Origin: Gigaspora margarita
Taxonomy: Eukaryota; Glomeromycota; Glomeromycetes; Diversisporales; Gigasporaceae
DNA: 64,000 nt
Direction: 5' to 3'
NCBI GenBank assembly: GCA_009809945.1
Contig: WTPW01000609.1
Location: 217,784-281,783, forward strand
In this document: piece after piece, positions 1 to 11,750 of the stretch
How positions within the stretch are numbered: the first letter of the stretch is position 1
How the letters are laid out: every line of letters begins with the position of its first letter
Notes under the pieces: model-generated
Databases searched by the model: none
The model's input: the letters and a program-made list of their open reading frames with translations, nothing else
What the model was told of the DNA's origin: nothing
Position numbers and translations under genes: made by a program

Positions 1-545
1 CTAATTTTTGTGGATTAACTTTAATATTGGTCATTTAATAAAATGATGATGCAGTTTGTATAATTTGTTGTAATTGTTGAAAGGATTGTGCAATTTATAA
101 AGTATCATCCATATATACTAAACTGAAGCTAAAGCTTCTGTTTTGTTAAATACTAGAGGTGATATTGTTGTGGTTTATTCAACAAAGCTAGTGTAACCAG
201 AATATGTATTTGAAATTTTACTAATAAGTGGGTTATAATAAATTTGCCAAAGTAATAGAGTTATGGCTTCACCTTGGTCTATACTATCTTGTACTTCATA
301 TGATTTTGTAAGTCCAAAGTTAATAATTACTCTGTTTGACCAATCAGTAAGGGGAGTGACAAAAATCAGATGATTTTTTAGGGGGGAAGGAGTAAAAAAT
401 GTTGAAATTATATATAGAAACCTGACCAAATTGATATTAAGGAGGGGGGAAGGGGGGTAGGCCTCTAATAAAAAATAATCAGGTGATTAATAACATAGCC
501 CTAAGTAAATTAGTAATAATATTAATTAACTAAGAGAGCATATTA
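1..545 (-). pseudogene. LINE reverse-transcriptase fragment, interrupted by a MITE
   Basis: Minus-strand reading gives non-LTR retrotransposon RT blocks: LINIITNLL, then TDWSNRVIINFGL, the IDQGE motif (about 265-290) followed by LLLWQIYYNPLIS, and the catalytic motif YMDDT near 103-117. Stop codons lie just before and just after YMDDT, so it is dead. A 152-bp element (350-501) interrupts it. Removing that element plus one TA rejoins the reading frame exactly (NLL-TDW). The fragment runs off the left edge of the window. It lies head to head with a second LINE copy that starts at about 548. The family assignment is firm; clade and age are not determined. Confidence 0.85.
350..501. mobile_element. 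TA-flanked MITE, copy A
   Basis: A 152-bp insertion in the LINE fragment, with TA on both sides (348-349 and 502-503). The ends are loosely inverted (AAATCAGATGATTTTT near the left, AAAATAATCAGGTGATT near the right). A sister copy of almost the same length lies at 33,253-33,403. The interrupted RT frame gives an empty-site reconstruction that supports these exact ends. TA target choice fits Tc1/mariner mobilisation; no transposase is present. Confidence 0.75.
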
Positions 546-941
546 AGTTGATAGAGTGCTTTTTCAAGAAAGTTAAGATTAACAGAGTTATATGTTTTGC
601 TTATATTATTGAACCTTTTAAAAAAACCTTTACCAAAATCTTTACTAAACAACTTGATCAAATTATCTCTAATAACAATCTTTTATCTAATTTAAATTTT
701 GCTGCTTCTAAAAATTCCTCTACTCATATTCCTATACAAATTCTTCATAATACTATTGAACACTATAAAACACAACAAAAAAGCTTGGGTTTTTTTTCAA
801 AAAATGTCTAAAGAATTTGACAAAATCAATATTTCATGCCTTCAAGATACCTATAAAAGAATTGGTATTCCTAATTCAGGTATAAATCTAATTACCGAAT
901 TACATTCATCAAGACAAGCAAGAATCATTACTGCTCATAGT

Positions 942-1122
942 AGGACCCCGAAATATACATAGATAGGTCAGGTTAATTATAGGGTTACTAAAAAAGGAAA
1001 GATCTGCAGAAAAAAACTTCAAAAATAAGCAAAAAATTACTATAAATAGAAAAGATCTGCATAAAAAACCTCAAAAATAAGCAAACTTATACCTGACCTA
1101 TCTATGTATATTTCAGGGTCCT
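942..1122. mobile_element. hAT-like MITE in the LINE RT
   Basis: This 181-bp element has 32-bp terminal inverted repeats (TIRs) that match at 31 of 32 positions and begin AGGACCC. It is flanked by a perfect 8-bp TSD, CTCATAGT (934-941 and 1,123-1,130). Removing the element and one TSD restores the RT frame (ITAHS-LTSPIN). An 8-bp TSD is typical of hAT elements. The element at 61,765 shares the AGGACCC terminus. Confidence 0.92.
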
Positions 1123-3715
1123 CTCATAGTCTTACCTCTCCTATTAATATCCAATCTGGAATAGAACAAGGAGAAACCTACTCTTCTCTACTTTGAAAAA
1201 TTTACTATGATCCAATTCTTACTTTTATTTACCAAAAATACCAAAACTATCTACTCAAAATTGTAGCACAATCTCCTCTTGATATAATTACCAATACTAC
1301 ACTACTAGTACTTCAATTCCACTATTAGCCTATATGGATAATACAACATGGCTTTGTAAAAGCTCTGAAACTATACAAAATATTCTTAATGACACTTCTG
1401 AACTCTATAAAATTAACAATATAGAAGTCAATCCCTTAAAATCTGATTTACTTCATATTTGTCCTAGATCCTACAAATTACAAACAACACCTTTTTTGTT
1501 CAATAATCAACCCATCTTACCCAGAAAGTCTAATGATGTCATTAGATACTTAGGTATTTATTTTGACAGAAATAGTTCAACCAAACCAACATTTGATACA
1601 ATTGTTAACAAAATTGAAAATTTTATTTGTCTAATAAAATACAAAAAACTTACACCCTTACAAATTTCATCACTTTTTAATCTTATACTTCAACCCTCCA
1701 TTGAATATCTATTACAAGTATGCATTATCCACAATAATCTCCAAACCAAATTATTTCGTCTCTTCACTATTCAAACCAAAAAAATGCTTTCCCTTGCCAA
1801 AAACACTAACAACATAGTTCTTACTAATCCTATAACATTTAATCTACCAACTCTTAACAATCTAATTCAAAAAACAAGTTCTGCTAATATCAAATGTATT
1901 TTTAACTCCAGTCCAATTCTTAAAAATATTGGTAATATCTGTATTAAATCATGGCTAACCAAAGTATGGTCCTCCAACTTAACCCAAAATTTACTTATTA
2001 CTTATAGCCATAAAACCAAAAATTGGCATTTATTTTTTAACTTATACAATTAGCCAAAAATAATATTACATTATCAAATCTTTCGCTTAATTCTTATTAT
2101 TCAGATTTCTTTTTTAATATACATCTAATCTATGATATACTTCCATCAAATCCACAATCCTCTATAATTAATAGTATGAGAAATAACCAGTTACTATTTA
2201 TTGAATAAATTACAACTGCAGATAATAAATATATTCTTCTATGAAATAATATTTATCTACTTACTAATAAATCTACTAAAGGTCATCAGGTCTCATCTTT
2301 GTCTACCCCCAATTAACTCCTTTATTAATACAACATATCTTCTTTCTTCTCTAATAACCTCTGATCCTTTTTCACTTACACAATTACACTATACCTATAA
2401 CAATAATCTCTTCTTATCATATCAAACTTCCTTATCAAAAACTACAATATATAATATAAATTCTTCAGATTCAGGTTTCATAGAACTACTACCCAATATC
2501 TTTTCATTTCCAAATATCTTTTTTTTATTAATATTCTCTATAATCAAATTAACAAATCTAAAAATCAAACATACATTCAAATAAATTATAACGAAATTCT
2601 TGCTTTAATTCATATTTTTAATCTTACTAATACTACAACTTCCTCTTAATTTATACCACAAATTTATATTCCTATACAAGAAATACAACTAATATACCAT
2701 TTAACCAATAATGCTGCCTATCAACATCAACTCACTAACCTTCTATCACTTATTCAAAATCTTACTTCACAAGAACTTCATTTCTATACTGATGCTTCAA
2801 TACAAAATCTACAATCATCAAATATTAAATCTGGTATTGGTTGGATTTGCAAAAATAATACTTCTATTAAATTCAATGCACCTACTACTTTATATCCTGA
2901 TACAATACAAATTGAACTTGAAGCAATTTATCTCTCTTCTTCTTGCAACTCCCAATAATACTTATATAAATTTTTATTTAAACAACAATACTTCAATCAA
3001 AAACCTAAAACAAATATATTTTTCAAAACCTATACAAATCAAAAACTGGATATTATATCTATTATTAATCCAATCAAATCTATGAAAAACATTTTATTCA
3101 CTCTATACAAAATCAAATCATATCTTAATCCTATCTATAACCAAGCAGACTTACTTGCAAAAAATGGAACTAACAAACCAATACTTAAAATTACCTATAA
3201 TTTTCTAAATCTACCAATATATTTTTTATGAAACAATTGTTTTATTCTTTTCAAAATATGAACCTTTATCAAAAATATATATACTATACAAGAAGTATAC
3301 TCCTGGTCTACTTTTAAAATATAGCTGAACCCAATTGGACACTATGTTTCAATATTCTAAACACACTTGAACACAATCACTCTAAATATTCTTTTAGAAT
3401 CAAAATACTAACAAATAATCTTCCAACTATGAAAAACCTTCATATTTGCTATCCTTATCTATATCCAACATCAAAATGTTCTCACTGTATACATACTTCT
3501 CTGTTTAAATAATAACAATAATATTCAACAATCTATAACTAATATAATTACTAATATATTTACTTTCTCAAAATCACTACTATATCACTAACTACAATTT
3601 TTAATATTCTTTTTCACTCTACACTTAATTCATCTAATCTACAATTTAACTCTTTTCTTTACTATATTATTGGAATCTTTTTCTCTAATGTTTTCAAAAA
3701 TATTAACCTACTTAC

Positions 3716-4001
3716 TAGGGTTCCGCAATTTGATTTGATCTTCAAATATATGAATCAAATATTTGATCAAATTCAAATTCAAATTTGACTATATTTGATT
3801 TGATCAAATTCAAATTTGGCCAAATTTGATTTGATTTGACAAATATTTAATTTGATTTGAAAATTACTATTAAAAATTCAAATTCAAATCAAATTCAAAT
3901 CCAAATATTTGAATCAAATCAAATTCAAATCAGAGTCAATTTGATTTGATCAAATTCAAATTGATCCAATATTTGATTTGATTTGAATTTGAGGAACCCT
4001 A
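3716..4001. mobile_element. hAT-like MITE built of TTTGA units, copy 1
   Basis: A 286-bp element with termini TAGGGTTCC and GGAACCCTA and a perfect 8-bp TSD, CTACTTAC (3,708-3,715 and 4,002-4,009). The interior is made almost only of TTTGAT, TTTGAA, TCAAAT and TTCAAA words, so it is nearly self-complementary. It sits in the 3' part of the LINE. It is inverted relative to its relatives at 7,635 and 34,617. Confidence 0.92.
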
Positions 4002-4075
4002 CTACTTACTGCTAAACAAACTAAATTATTTCTTACCAAATAATCTTTTAGATTGCATCAGGAATTTTATATATA

Positions 4076-4530
4076 GATTTTGATTGATATATAACACTTA
4101 ATCATTTTATATCGATTATAATATATCGTTATATATCAATTAATTGGATAAAACCAATATATATCTAAATTGATATATATCATTTTTTAAATTATTCATC
4201 TGATTTGTCATACAATATTAAATGTAAATTTTGTCTATATGCAATTTTAAAAAATTACATATAAAATTACTATAAACTTTGGAGCAATGATGTTTCTCAA
4301 CCTACATATTAACTTAAAATTAAATTTCGCGATTACAAGAGCAAAAGAAGGTGAATAAAAAAACCTTTCCTGCCAAGCCACAGTATATAGATGAAATTTA
4401 CATTTAATATTGTGTAACAAATCAGATGACTGATATTAAATCATTATATATCTATAAATCGATTATAATCGGAATTATTTGAAATGATATATAACAATTA
4501 ACAGATCTTTAACGATTACATAGTGTTTTG
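4076..4530. repeat. GATATATATC-rich dispersed repeat, copy 1
   Basis: This stretch aligns by eye, block after block, with 63,745-63,975: GATATATAACACTTAATC, then ATCGATTATAA words, then AACAGATCTTTAA and the closing GATTACATA. Copy 1 carries a 232-bp insertion (4,197-4,428) that the other copy lacks. No coding potential is seen. The class is unknown. Confidence 0.75.
4197..4428. mobile_element. TIR element inserted in the GATATATATC repeat
   Basis: The left end CATCTGATTTGT and right end ACAAATCAGATG are inverted. The inverted similarity continues inward for about 35 bp through TATTAAATGTAAATTT. The matching repeat at 63,745 lacks the block, so this is a secondary insertion. The interior shares CTATAAACTTTGGAGC-type words with 53,880 and 56,820. 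No clear TSD. Confidence 0.7.
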
Positions 4531-4745
4531 AAAAAAAAAAAAAAAGTAAAATTCCAAAAAAAAGTAGGCTAAAAAAAAAACAAAAATATTTGGCTTAGGA
4601 AAAAAAAAACTTAAAAAAAAAAAAAAAAGTGCTTTGTACTATTTTTACTTCTCCCTCCCTTTTTTTCTCTCCTCTTCCTTTTTTTTCTCCTCTTCCTTTT
4701 TTTCTCTCTCTTCTTTTTTTTCTCTTTTTTTTTTTTAATATTTTG
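4531..4745. repeat. A-runs followed by a polypyrimidine tract
   Basis: Runs of A separated by short words (4,531-4,628) are followed by an almost pure C/T tract of CTCTTCC and TTTTTT words (4,645-4,735). No gene is seen. This is low-complexity sequence that may abut the T-rich element to its right. Confidence 0.7.
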
Positions 4746-6160
4746 AATTGTTTCGAAATATTTTAAAAATTGAAAATCAAGCTAGATCTGTAGATCTGTA
4801 TACTAGATTATACCACGAACGTGTTTGACTAATATTTTCAAAATGGTTCAAAATGTTTCAATGATTGTAGTACAAGATCAGATTAGATCTTTGTTTATTT
4901 TTTTTGCTTATAATTTAGATCTTCTATCAATTTTACATTGTTTTTTCATTTTCGTTTTTATTTTGATATTTTTTTGGTTCATTTTATTTGATTTAGTTTT
5001 GTTAGTTTTATTTTGTTTTCATTTTTTTCTTTATTATTATTTAATTTTTTTATTTTATTTTTACAACAAATACCAACCCTAACTTTTGGAAATCTAAAAA
5101 CCTTTCAAAACTATGCACAAGGCCAACTCAGCCTTTTGAAACTTTGCAAGAACACACAATTGCTTTCTCTAGCAATTTGTAAATTTCCAAGAATGCCTCT
5201 TTAAAGAAATAAAGGTTAAGTTAGTGCTTCATTTATTTTTTTATTTGACTTTATTGTTTTTTTTTGTTTTTGTTTTTATTTTTTTTTTATTTTTTTTTAA
5301 TATTCTGCCAATTTGTAAGGAAAATATTATAGGTTTTTTGACACTTTGCAAGCAAACCCAGACTTTTTTTGCCACTTTGCAAGAATATATACAACTTGAT
5401 TTTAGCAATTTCTATTACGAACTCTACATCAGAGAAGGAGAAATTTGGGGTTTTATTTTTTTTATTCAGTTTGCTTATATTCCGTTTTTTTGTTTGTTTT
5501 CTTTTTACTTATTTCTATAATTTTTATTTTTTTATTATTCCAGCACATTGCAAAAACCTTCAATGATTTCTAAATTATAAGAAATGAACTCTTACTTTAG
5601 GGAAATAGAGATTTGGGGCTTTGTTTTTTTTTTATTTAGTTTGCTTGCATTTTTGTTTTTTGTTTGGTTTTCTTTTTTTTGTACTTATTTTTTTAATTTT
5701 ATTTTATTTATTTCTGACTTTCTTCGAAACTTTGCAAGAAAACGATCTGACTTTTCTGGTATTTTATAAGAACACCAACTCTAACTTCTCTAGCACTTTG
5801 CAAAAAGTAGTGAATATAAGTGAATATAATAGTAGATGCAACGAAATGTGAAAGTAGTTGAAATTATTACTATTTTTTTGTTTTTGTTTTTTTTGTTATT
5901 TTTTTAGGGTTTTTTTTTGGTTTTTCATTTTTTTTATAATAATATATAATAAAAATATGTAATATAATATAATATATAATAATAATAAATAAATAAATAA
6001 TTTTATATTAAATTGCGAAAACTTGCAAATATTGATTAAAAATGTATATTTAATTTAAAATATAATATATAATAATAATAAATAAAAAAAATAAAATTTT
6101 ATAATAAATTGCGAAACCATGTGAAAACATGTAAAAATATTTAAATTTTGCAAAAAGCAT
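4746..6160. mobile_element. T-rich, TTGCAAG-containing transposon copy (partial)
   Basis: T-rich DNA with recurrent CTTTGCAAG, GCAATTTG and GAAACTTTGCAAG words, plus a flank with TTTCGAAATATTTT. The same word set occurs in inverse orientation at 57,222-59,009, which has recognisable TIRs, so this is read as a second, end-degraded copy in the other orientation. The Phe/Leu-rich reading frames here follow from the T runs and are not proteins. Confidence 0.55.
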
Positions 6161-6656
6161 AATTATATGAATATAATAATTATTAATTGATATCATATTA
6201 GATATATATCAATTACTATCACTATTGATAATAATCGGCAGGGGTGTTGATTATTGATATATATCTGATTAATCGATATATATTACTAGATATATATCGA
6301 TTAACCAGATATATATCGATTACTATCACTATCGATAGATTGCAGCAGGGGTGTATATAATCAATATATATCCACATGGTTAGTTATCGATATATATCTA
6401 TATATAATATTTGCTGATGTGGTTCCAAAATACTATTTTGTCTTCACAAAATATATCTCAACACCAATAGGAACTTGCTCACAATATTACAACAAACACA
6501 TCATCATCAAACATATCTCTATAGATTACTCTCCTTTTATAGAAAAATAGTTTTTACAAGGTTACTCTCTAACAAATTGTATATACTAATGTCAATGGCA
6601 TATACCTAAGGTTTTCTCCAACCTATTCTAGCTAGTTAACTAATTTGAAACAATTA
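6161..6656. repeat. ATATATCGAT-rich repeat and unassigned DNA
   Basis: Positions 6,170-6,420 hold many ATATATCGAT and GATATATATC words, twice with a GCAGGGGTGT motif (6,238 and 6,344). They resemble, but do not align across, the repeat at 4,076. Positions 6,421-6,656 show nothing recognisable. Confidence 0.5.
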
Positions 6657-6970
6657 CTGTATATGTCCGAACATAAGCTACTACCTAAAATAAGCTACCC
6701 CTCTGATTTTTTTCAAAAATCTTAAAAAACCTGTTGGCAGTTGCTATATATAAGTATAAATTTTACTAAGTAAATATCAAAAGTACCATTAATTAAAGTT
6801 GTTCAGAACATCAAAATCCACATATAGTAAAAATTTGATATCATTTAGATAATATTTTATTGGTATGTTTTCTAATTTTTTCAAAAAGTTCAATATATCG
6901 AAAATAAGCTACTCCATGTTTTTTGTGTAATTTTTGGCCCAAAAAAGGTACTTATTTTCAGATACATATA
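6657..6970. mobile_element. Degenerate mariner-like MITE
   Basis: Related to the clean copy at 60,925-61,236 but in the opposite orientation. It keeps CTGTATAT after a TA at the left, AAATAAGCTACC words, and near its right end GGCCCAAAAAAGGTA. The right terminus has drifted, so that end is approximate. Confidence 0.65.
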
Positions 6971-7099
6971 TGGTGATTATAGTATTTATAGAAAATAGGA
7001 GGTATAATGTCATATTGGGTGCCTGTTTACAGTAACACAAGTGTAGTTCTAAAATCTTTAAATGTAAATTTATTATTTTTACTTAAATAAAGTTTCAAC

Positions 7100-7274
7100 T
7101 AGTAATACAAATTGCCAAAAATTTTGCAATTGATTAGTTGTCAACTTTTTGATTAACCAATTTTTAATCAATTTTGTTCAATTTTTTATTCAATTTTAAT
7201 ATAAGTTGCCAAAAATTTTTCAATCAATTAGTTGTCAACTTTTCAATTAGTTGTGATTTCAATTTGTATCACTA
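7100..7274. mobile_element. hAT-like MITE (TAGTAATACAAATTG ends)
   Basis: A 175-bp element. Left end TAGTAATACAAATTG and right end CAATTTGTATCACTA are inverted with one mismatch. A perfect 8-bp TSD, GTTTCAAC, flanks it (7,092-7,099 and 7,275-7,282). The interior has the repeated words GCCAAAAATTTT and TTAGTTGTCAACTTTT. Confidence 0.9.
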
Positions 7275-7282
7275 GTTTCAAC

Positions 7283-7626
7283 TTTGGTATTTTAAAAAAA
7301 ACTAAAAAAAAAAAATTAAAATTTTAAAAATTAAATTTTTAAAAACTTAAACTTGAACTTTTATAATTTAAAAAATTTAAATTTTAAATCTTTTAAAATT
7401 TTTATTTTGAACTTTTTAAATTTTAAATCTTTTTAAAATTTTTATTTTGAACTTTTAAAATTTTAAAATTTTAAATTTTAAGTTTCAAAATTTCAAACTT
7501 TTAAAAAATTATAAATTTTAAATATAGTCAGTAATTTAATTGCTGAATTTTTTCAATTGTTATATGATATATAAAATTTGTTTTTTCTATGAATATATAT
7601 TGTATTATATAAATTTTAAAATCATA
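7283..7626. other. A/T-only low-complexity DNA
   Basis: Repeated AAATTTTAAA and TTTTAAAATT words in both orientations, and no gene. It may be a decayed foldback, but no ends are seen. Confidence 0.5.
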
Positions 7627-7634
7627 TAATATGT

Positions 7635-7893
7635 TAGGGTTTCTCAAATTTAAATCAAATCAAATATTGGGTCAATTCGAATTTGATCAATTCAAATTGA
7701 CCCTGATTTGAATTTGATTTAATTCAAATATTTATATTTGAATTTGAATTTTTAATAGTAATTTTCAAATCAAATCAAATCAAATTTGGCCAGATTTGAA
7801 TTTGATCAAATCAAATATAGTCAAATTTGAATTTGAATTTGATCAAATATTTGATTCAAATATTTGAAGATCAAATCAAATTGTGGAACTCTA
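7635..7893. mobile_element. hAT-like MITE built of TTTGA units, copy 2
   Basis: A 259-bp element with ends TAGGGTTTC and GGAACTCTA and a perfect 8-bp TSD, TAATATGT (7,627-7,634 and 7,894-7,901). The interior matches copy 1 in reverse complement and copy 3 in the same orientation. Confidence 0.92.
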
Positions 7894-7901
7894 TAATATG
7901 T

Positions 7902-8440
7902 ACTATATATAACAATTTAATTACTATATTTAAATTTTTTAAATGAATTTTAAAATTTTACAATTTTCAAATTTTGTAATTTTTTTTCTTTTGACAACCT
8001 TGCTCTTTTTTATTAGATCTTATCACATTATATAAACATACTACAAAGAAATATCTAATTTTTTATAATAGGCTGTGACCTGGCTGCCTCAAAAAAGAGT
8101 GCCCAAGTAGGATTGTCATTCTGGTGTTTGTCAAACAAAAGCTACACATGCATATTGACATGAGTACATTTTCTGAATATAACAAGGTACCCAGTTACCT
8201 CTTTATAATCCATTTCTTCAAAAAACTTTTCTCTGAGCTTCTCATAAAGATGAATAAAAAAAGAAGAAAAAACTAAAGAGGAAAAACCTACTAAACAAAA
8301 TCCATCAAACAAAACAAACCAAAAAAAAAAATCTGACAACAAAGGAAAACCAAAGATAAAGAAATAAAAAAATAGAATATAAAGGTGTTACTATGTCTAA
8401 AACACTATAATGGTAAAAATTATATAACACTGCATAAGGG
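7902..8440. other. Intergenic DNA, nothing recognised
   Basis: A+T-rich sequence with CTGTGACCTGGCTGCC near 8,072. The 66-codon minus-strand frame here (8,142-8,342) has no family features and lies in purine-rich low-complexity DNA, so no gene is called. Confidence 0.5.
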
Positions 8441-8442
8441 TA

Positions 8443-10006
8443 GAGACATTTATCAGGTGATTTCCACTCTTAGAGGGTTCCTCCTCCCCACCTGATACAA
8501 AATTAGCAAATCAAATTCAAGCAAATAATATATACAGATTGGCCCCAAATTAGACTTTAGTCAAGTCTGAGTTTGGTTCATATTTGGTCCAAAGTCTGCG
8601 AATTAATCTAAATTTGAATATGTTTATATATATATTTTAGTGATGAAAAAGTTTATTTAGTGCATAAAGTTAGAATTAATTAGTAAAATTTTTGTGAATC
8701 ATAAGATTTTATAGAATTTTATTAATAAAATTCATAAAATCTTAACAATTCTGCTGATTTAATGTATTTTTAAGTCTATAATGCACAAATTTTTACTAAT
8801 TAATTCTAACTTTATGCACTAAGTAAACTTGTTCCTCATTCAAAAATATATCAAATTAGCAAAAATATTTTTATTTACTTAAAATTTAGATATTAGATGC
8901 ATGGTTTTTGATTTTTGATCAATAAAGTCAAATTTAAGCATCTTTTATCCAAATTTTAAGTAAAATAAAACATTTCTGCCATTTTAATATATTTTTTTAG
9001 GTGCTAAATAAGTTTACTTGGTGCATTAAATTAGGATTAAATAGTGAAATCTTGTGAACTATAAGATTTTATAGAATTTTATTAATAAAATTCTATAAAA
9101 TCTTATAATTCACAAATTTTTATAATTAATTCTAACTTTATGACCTAAGTAAACTTGTTCTAAAAATACATCAAACTGGCATAATTATTTTTAATTTACT
9201 TGAAATTTAGAGAATAGATGCATAATTTTGGATTTTTGATCAAAGAAGTCAAATTTAAGCATCTTTTCTCCAAAATTTCAAGAAAAATAAAAACAATACT
9301 ATTATTTAATATATTTTTAGATGCTGAATAAGTTTACTTAGTGCAAAAGTTAGTATTAATTAGTAAAATTTTGCAAATTATAGAATTTTATTAATAAAAT
9401 TCTATAAAATCTTATGATTCACAATATTTTACTAATTAATTCTAACTTAATGCACAAAGTAAACTTGTTCAACACCTAAAAATACATTAAATAAATAGGG
9501 TTGTTTTTATTTTGCTTTGAAATTTGGAGAAAAGATGCTTAAATTTGACTGTTTTGATCAAAAATCCAAAATTATGCATCTATCCTCTAAATTTCAAGTA
9601 AATTAAAAATAATTATACCAATTTGATGTATTTTTAGATACTAAACAAGTTTACTTAGTTATAAAGTTAGGATTAATTAATAATAATTTGTGAATTATAA
9701 GATTTTATAGAATTTTATTAATAAAATTCTATAAAATCTTATAATTCACAAATTTTACTAATTAATTCTAACTTCATGCACTAAGTAAACTTGTTTAGCA
9801 ACTAAAAATACATATAAATATATTTGGACTCAAACCAGTTTGCAGACTTCAGACCAGACCTGGACTGAACCATAATTGAGTCTGAGTTTGGTTAACCAAT
9901 TTTTTAATCCAAATTGGCAATTTTGATTAGCTAATAATACTATATTATATAGCACCTAACAATCCCTTTGACCACCTTCCCTAAAAAATCAGGTGATAAA
10001 TGTCTC
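8443..10006. mobile_element. 1.56-kb TA-flanked foldback element with internal palindrome array
   Basis: The ends GAGACATTTATC and GATAAATGTCTC are inverted, each next to TA (8,441-8,442 and 10,007-10,008). Inward lie complementary blocks with TCTGAGTTTGGTT (left) and its diverged partner (right). The centre (about 8,640-9,800) holds four related units of about 320 bp. Each unit carries a near-perfect hairpin of ATTTTATAGAATTTTATT and its complement, flanked by AGTTAGAATTAATTAGTAA and its complement. No coding potential. TA targeting suggests Tc1/mariner-type mobilisation. Confidence 0.75.
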
Positions 10007-10069
10007 TACTCTAGTCTATTTTATCAAAGTGCTATGTACATAAAAAGAAAACTATGTCTAAAATGTTAA

Positions 10070-10500
10070 AAAATTTCTTTGTGTGCCCTCCAGATTCCAG
10101 TCTTGTTATTCATTATTTATTTAAAACCAAACTCACTTATGGTGGTACCAGTTCAAGCTTGGGGACTTATTTCTGATTTGGAAGAAGTAAACACTACTGA
10201 TCTTTGGAGGGGATAAGCTAGAATGCCCACTTTTTGGCAAAATTTTGAAAAATCCAAACGGGTGAAAAACATCACTTGAAAACAATTTAAAGAAGAATAT
10301 AGAAAGATAAAACTCATTTTTTTGTTGTTCCCTACTGTTTTACTACAAGAAGCTTTGTTGATGGATACTAACAATTGTCTCTGCCAAAATTTCATGTGCA
10401 AGGGCACCACTTCTTGTCAGTTATCTTGTACAAAGACACTTCTGGTTTGCATGCTAAATATAAAAAGGAGTCCCTCAAGCAGTAGTTGACTTTTCTAAAA
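10070..10500 (+). pseudogene. Coding relic of an unrecognised Cys-rich protein
   Basis: The plus-strand frame through 10,140-10,480 reads as protein with two internal stops: VQAWGLISDLEEVNTTDLW, then ARMPTFWQNFEKSKRVKNI, KQFKEEYRKIKLIFLLFP, and a Cys-rich stretch with spacing C-x-C-x4-C-x5-C-x3-C-x6-C. Trp, Cys and charged residues are far too frequent for random A+T-rich DNA, and the composition differs from the neighbours. The Cys cluster suggests a small zinc-binding module, possibly of a mobile-element or AM-fungal repeat-family protein, but I do not recognise the family. Confidence 0.5.
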
Positions 10501-11299
10501 TCCATATACTTGTGTTATCCACAGTACTTTTTAGTACCTGCAATACACTAACAAAAAATTTTTTGTTTTTCTTCTGTCAGAAATTTGGACCAAGGATTTT
10601 TGAAAAGAGTTCCTTTTATTACTATTTGATTTTGTAAATTTTCAAAATTACAATTTTTAATTTTTCAAATATTAATTTTCAAATTTCAAAATTTTTCAAA
10701 TTTCAAATTTTCAAAAAGTTCTACTTTTGGCCTAAATAGAATACCATATAAACTTCTACTACTTTTTATTATTGTTTTAACAAAATTTATTTTAATTCTA
10801 ATACCTTTTTTACTTTTTTTGGTTCTTGTACTAATTGCTTTTAAGCTTCTAAGCTAGTTAGCCCAGATAAATCAATTTACTATATTAAATACTATTATAG
10901 TTTTTTTTTGGTTTTACTTTTATAGCATAGGCCCTTTTCTCTAATATAGCTCTAGCATTTAGATTAGTGGACTTTTTCTTTCTAGCTTGTTATCTGGCTT
11001 ATAGTTTCTAGTTTTTGAAGTTTTAGTTTTAATAGCATTATTGAAAGTCTTTATTACCTTTTTGTTCAGGTTTTGACAAATAGGTTTTAAATATCTAATA
11101 TCATGGATTTGTTTATATAAAATATTACACAACTATATCTAAAAGCTTCTAATCTAGATGAGTACCAAGATTATAAGTAATATTTTTAACTGATCAATAA
11201 ATAAACATTACCAAAACATAGATTTGTTTTTTCAAAATATTAATTGTAGAATTTGAACTCTAAAATTGTTTGGAAGATAACTCAATAACTTATCTAAAT
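10501..11299. other. Intergenic DNA, nothing recognised
   Basis: A+T-rich. Positions 10,610-10,720 hold AAATTTTCAAATTT words in both orientations, as in a small foldback. No frame longer than a few dozen codons resembles protein. Confidence 0.5.
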
Positions 11300-11490
11300 T
11301 ACTACACTCTTGTTTAAAATTTATTATAATTATACAAATAGTATAAACTTATATAAAAAAGGTATAATGACTTACTAACTTCTCTATTTTTGTTTAATCA
11401 TTATACAAAATAGTACCAATTTAACTTCGCTATTTTTGTTTAATAATTATACAAAATAGTATAAATTTATAAAAAGTATAATAATAAGTT
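11300..11490. repeat. About 60-bp tandem repeat, three degenerate copies
   Basis: The words CTATTTTTGTTTAAT and ATTATACAAAATAGTA recur in register at about 11,380 and 11,430. A more diverged unit lies near 11,310. Confidence 0.6.
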
Positions 11491-11548
11491 TATTTATAAT
11501 AATCAATATATAATTATGTAATTTGTAAATGTTAATTATATGGGATCA

Positions 11549-11750
11549 TTGCTAGAAAAATAACTTTCATAGGCCATGCAGATTTGATAAAAAATTCAAA
11601 TTTACTAGCTATCCAATAATCCAATTCAAATAACTTTTTTATTTTGTAAAATTAGTAAGTTCTATGAAATAAAAAAAAAACTTTATTTAAATTAGACTAT
11701 CAGATAGCTGTAAATTTGAATTTTATTTATAAGGTCATTTTTCTATAGAT
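11549..11750. mobile_element. Short TIR element
   Basis: Left GCTAGAAAAATAACTTTCA and right GGTCATTTTTCTATAG are inverted. Inside, ATTCAAATTTACTAGCTATC pairs with GATAGCTGTAAATTTGAAT. About 200 bp. No clear TSD, so the termini are approximate. Confidence 0.55.

Larger units (their letters stand above)
548..4075 (+). mobile_element. Degenerate LINE ORF2 (RT and RNase H), plus strand
   Basis: The coding relics stay in ORF2 order over 3.5 kb. The RT start (FTKQLDQII, SSTHIPIQILHN) is followed by EFDKINISCLQ. GIEQGE lies near 1,155-1,172, and AYMDNTTW near 1,327-1,350 is the catalytic box with the second Asp replaced by Asn. RYLGIYFD and the thumb region follow. The RNase H domain has YTDAS (2,784-2,798), ELEAI (about 2,911-2,925) and ADLLAK (3,145-3,162). 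A C-terminal Cys motif (PTSKCSHC) lies near 3,465-3,490. Several frameshifts and stops break it, and two MITEs are inserted (942-1,122 and 3,716-4,001). No ORF1 was recognised. Type I-like LINEs with RNase H are common in these fungi. Confidence 0.85.

Noticed and set aside
2201-3085. Two medium open frames inside the LINE
   Set aside because: They are out-of-frame translations; the RNase H motifs read in other frames.
4825-5851. Several Phe/Leu-rich open frames that look like membrane proteins
   Set aside because: They arise from T runs of a transposon; the sister copy at 57,222 does not keep the frames.
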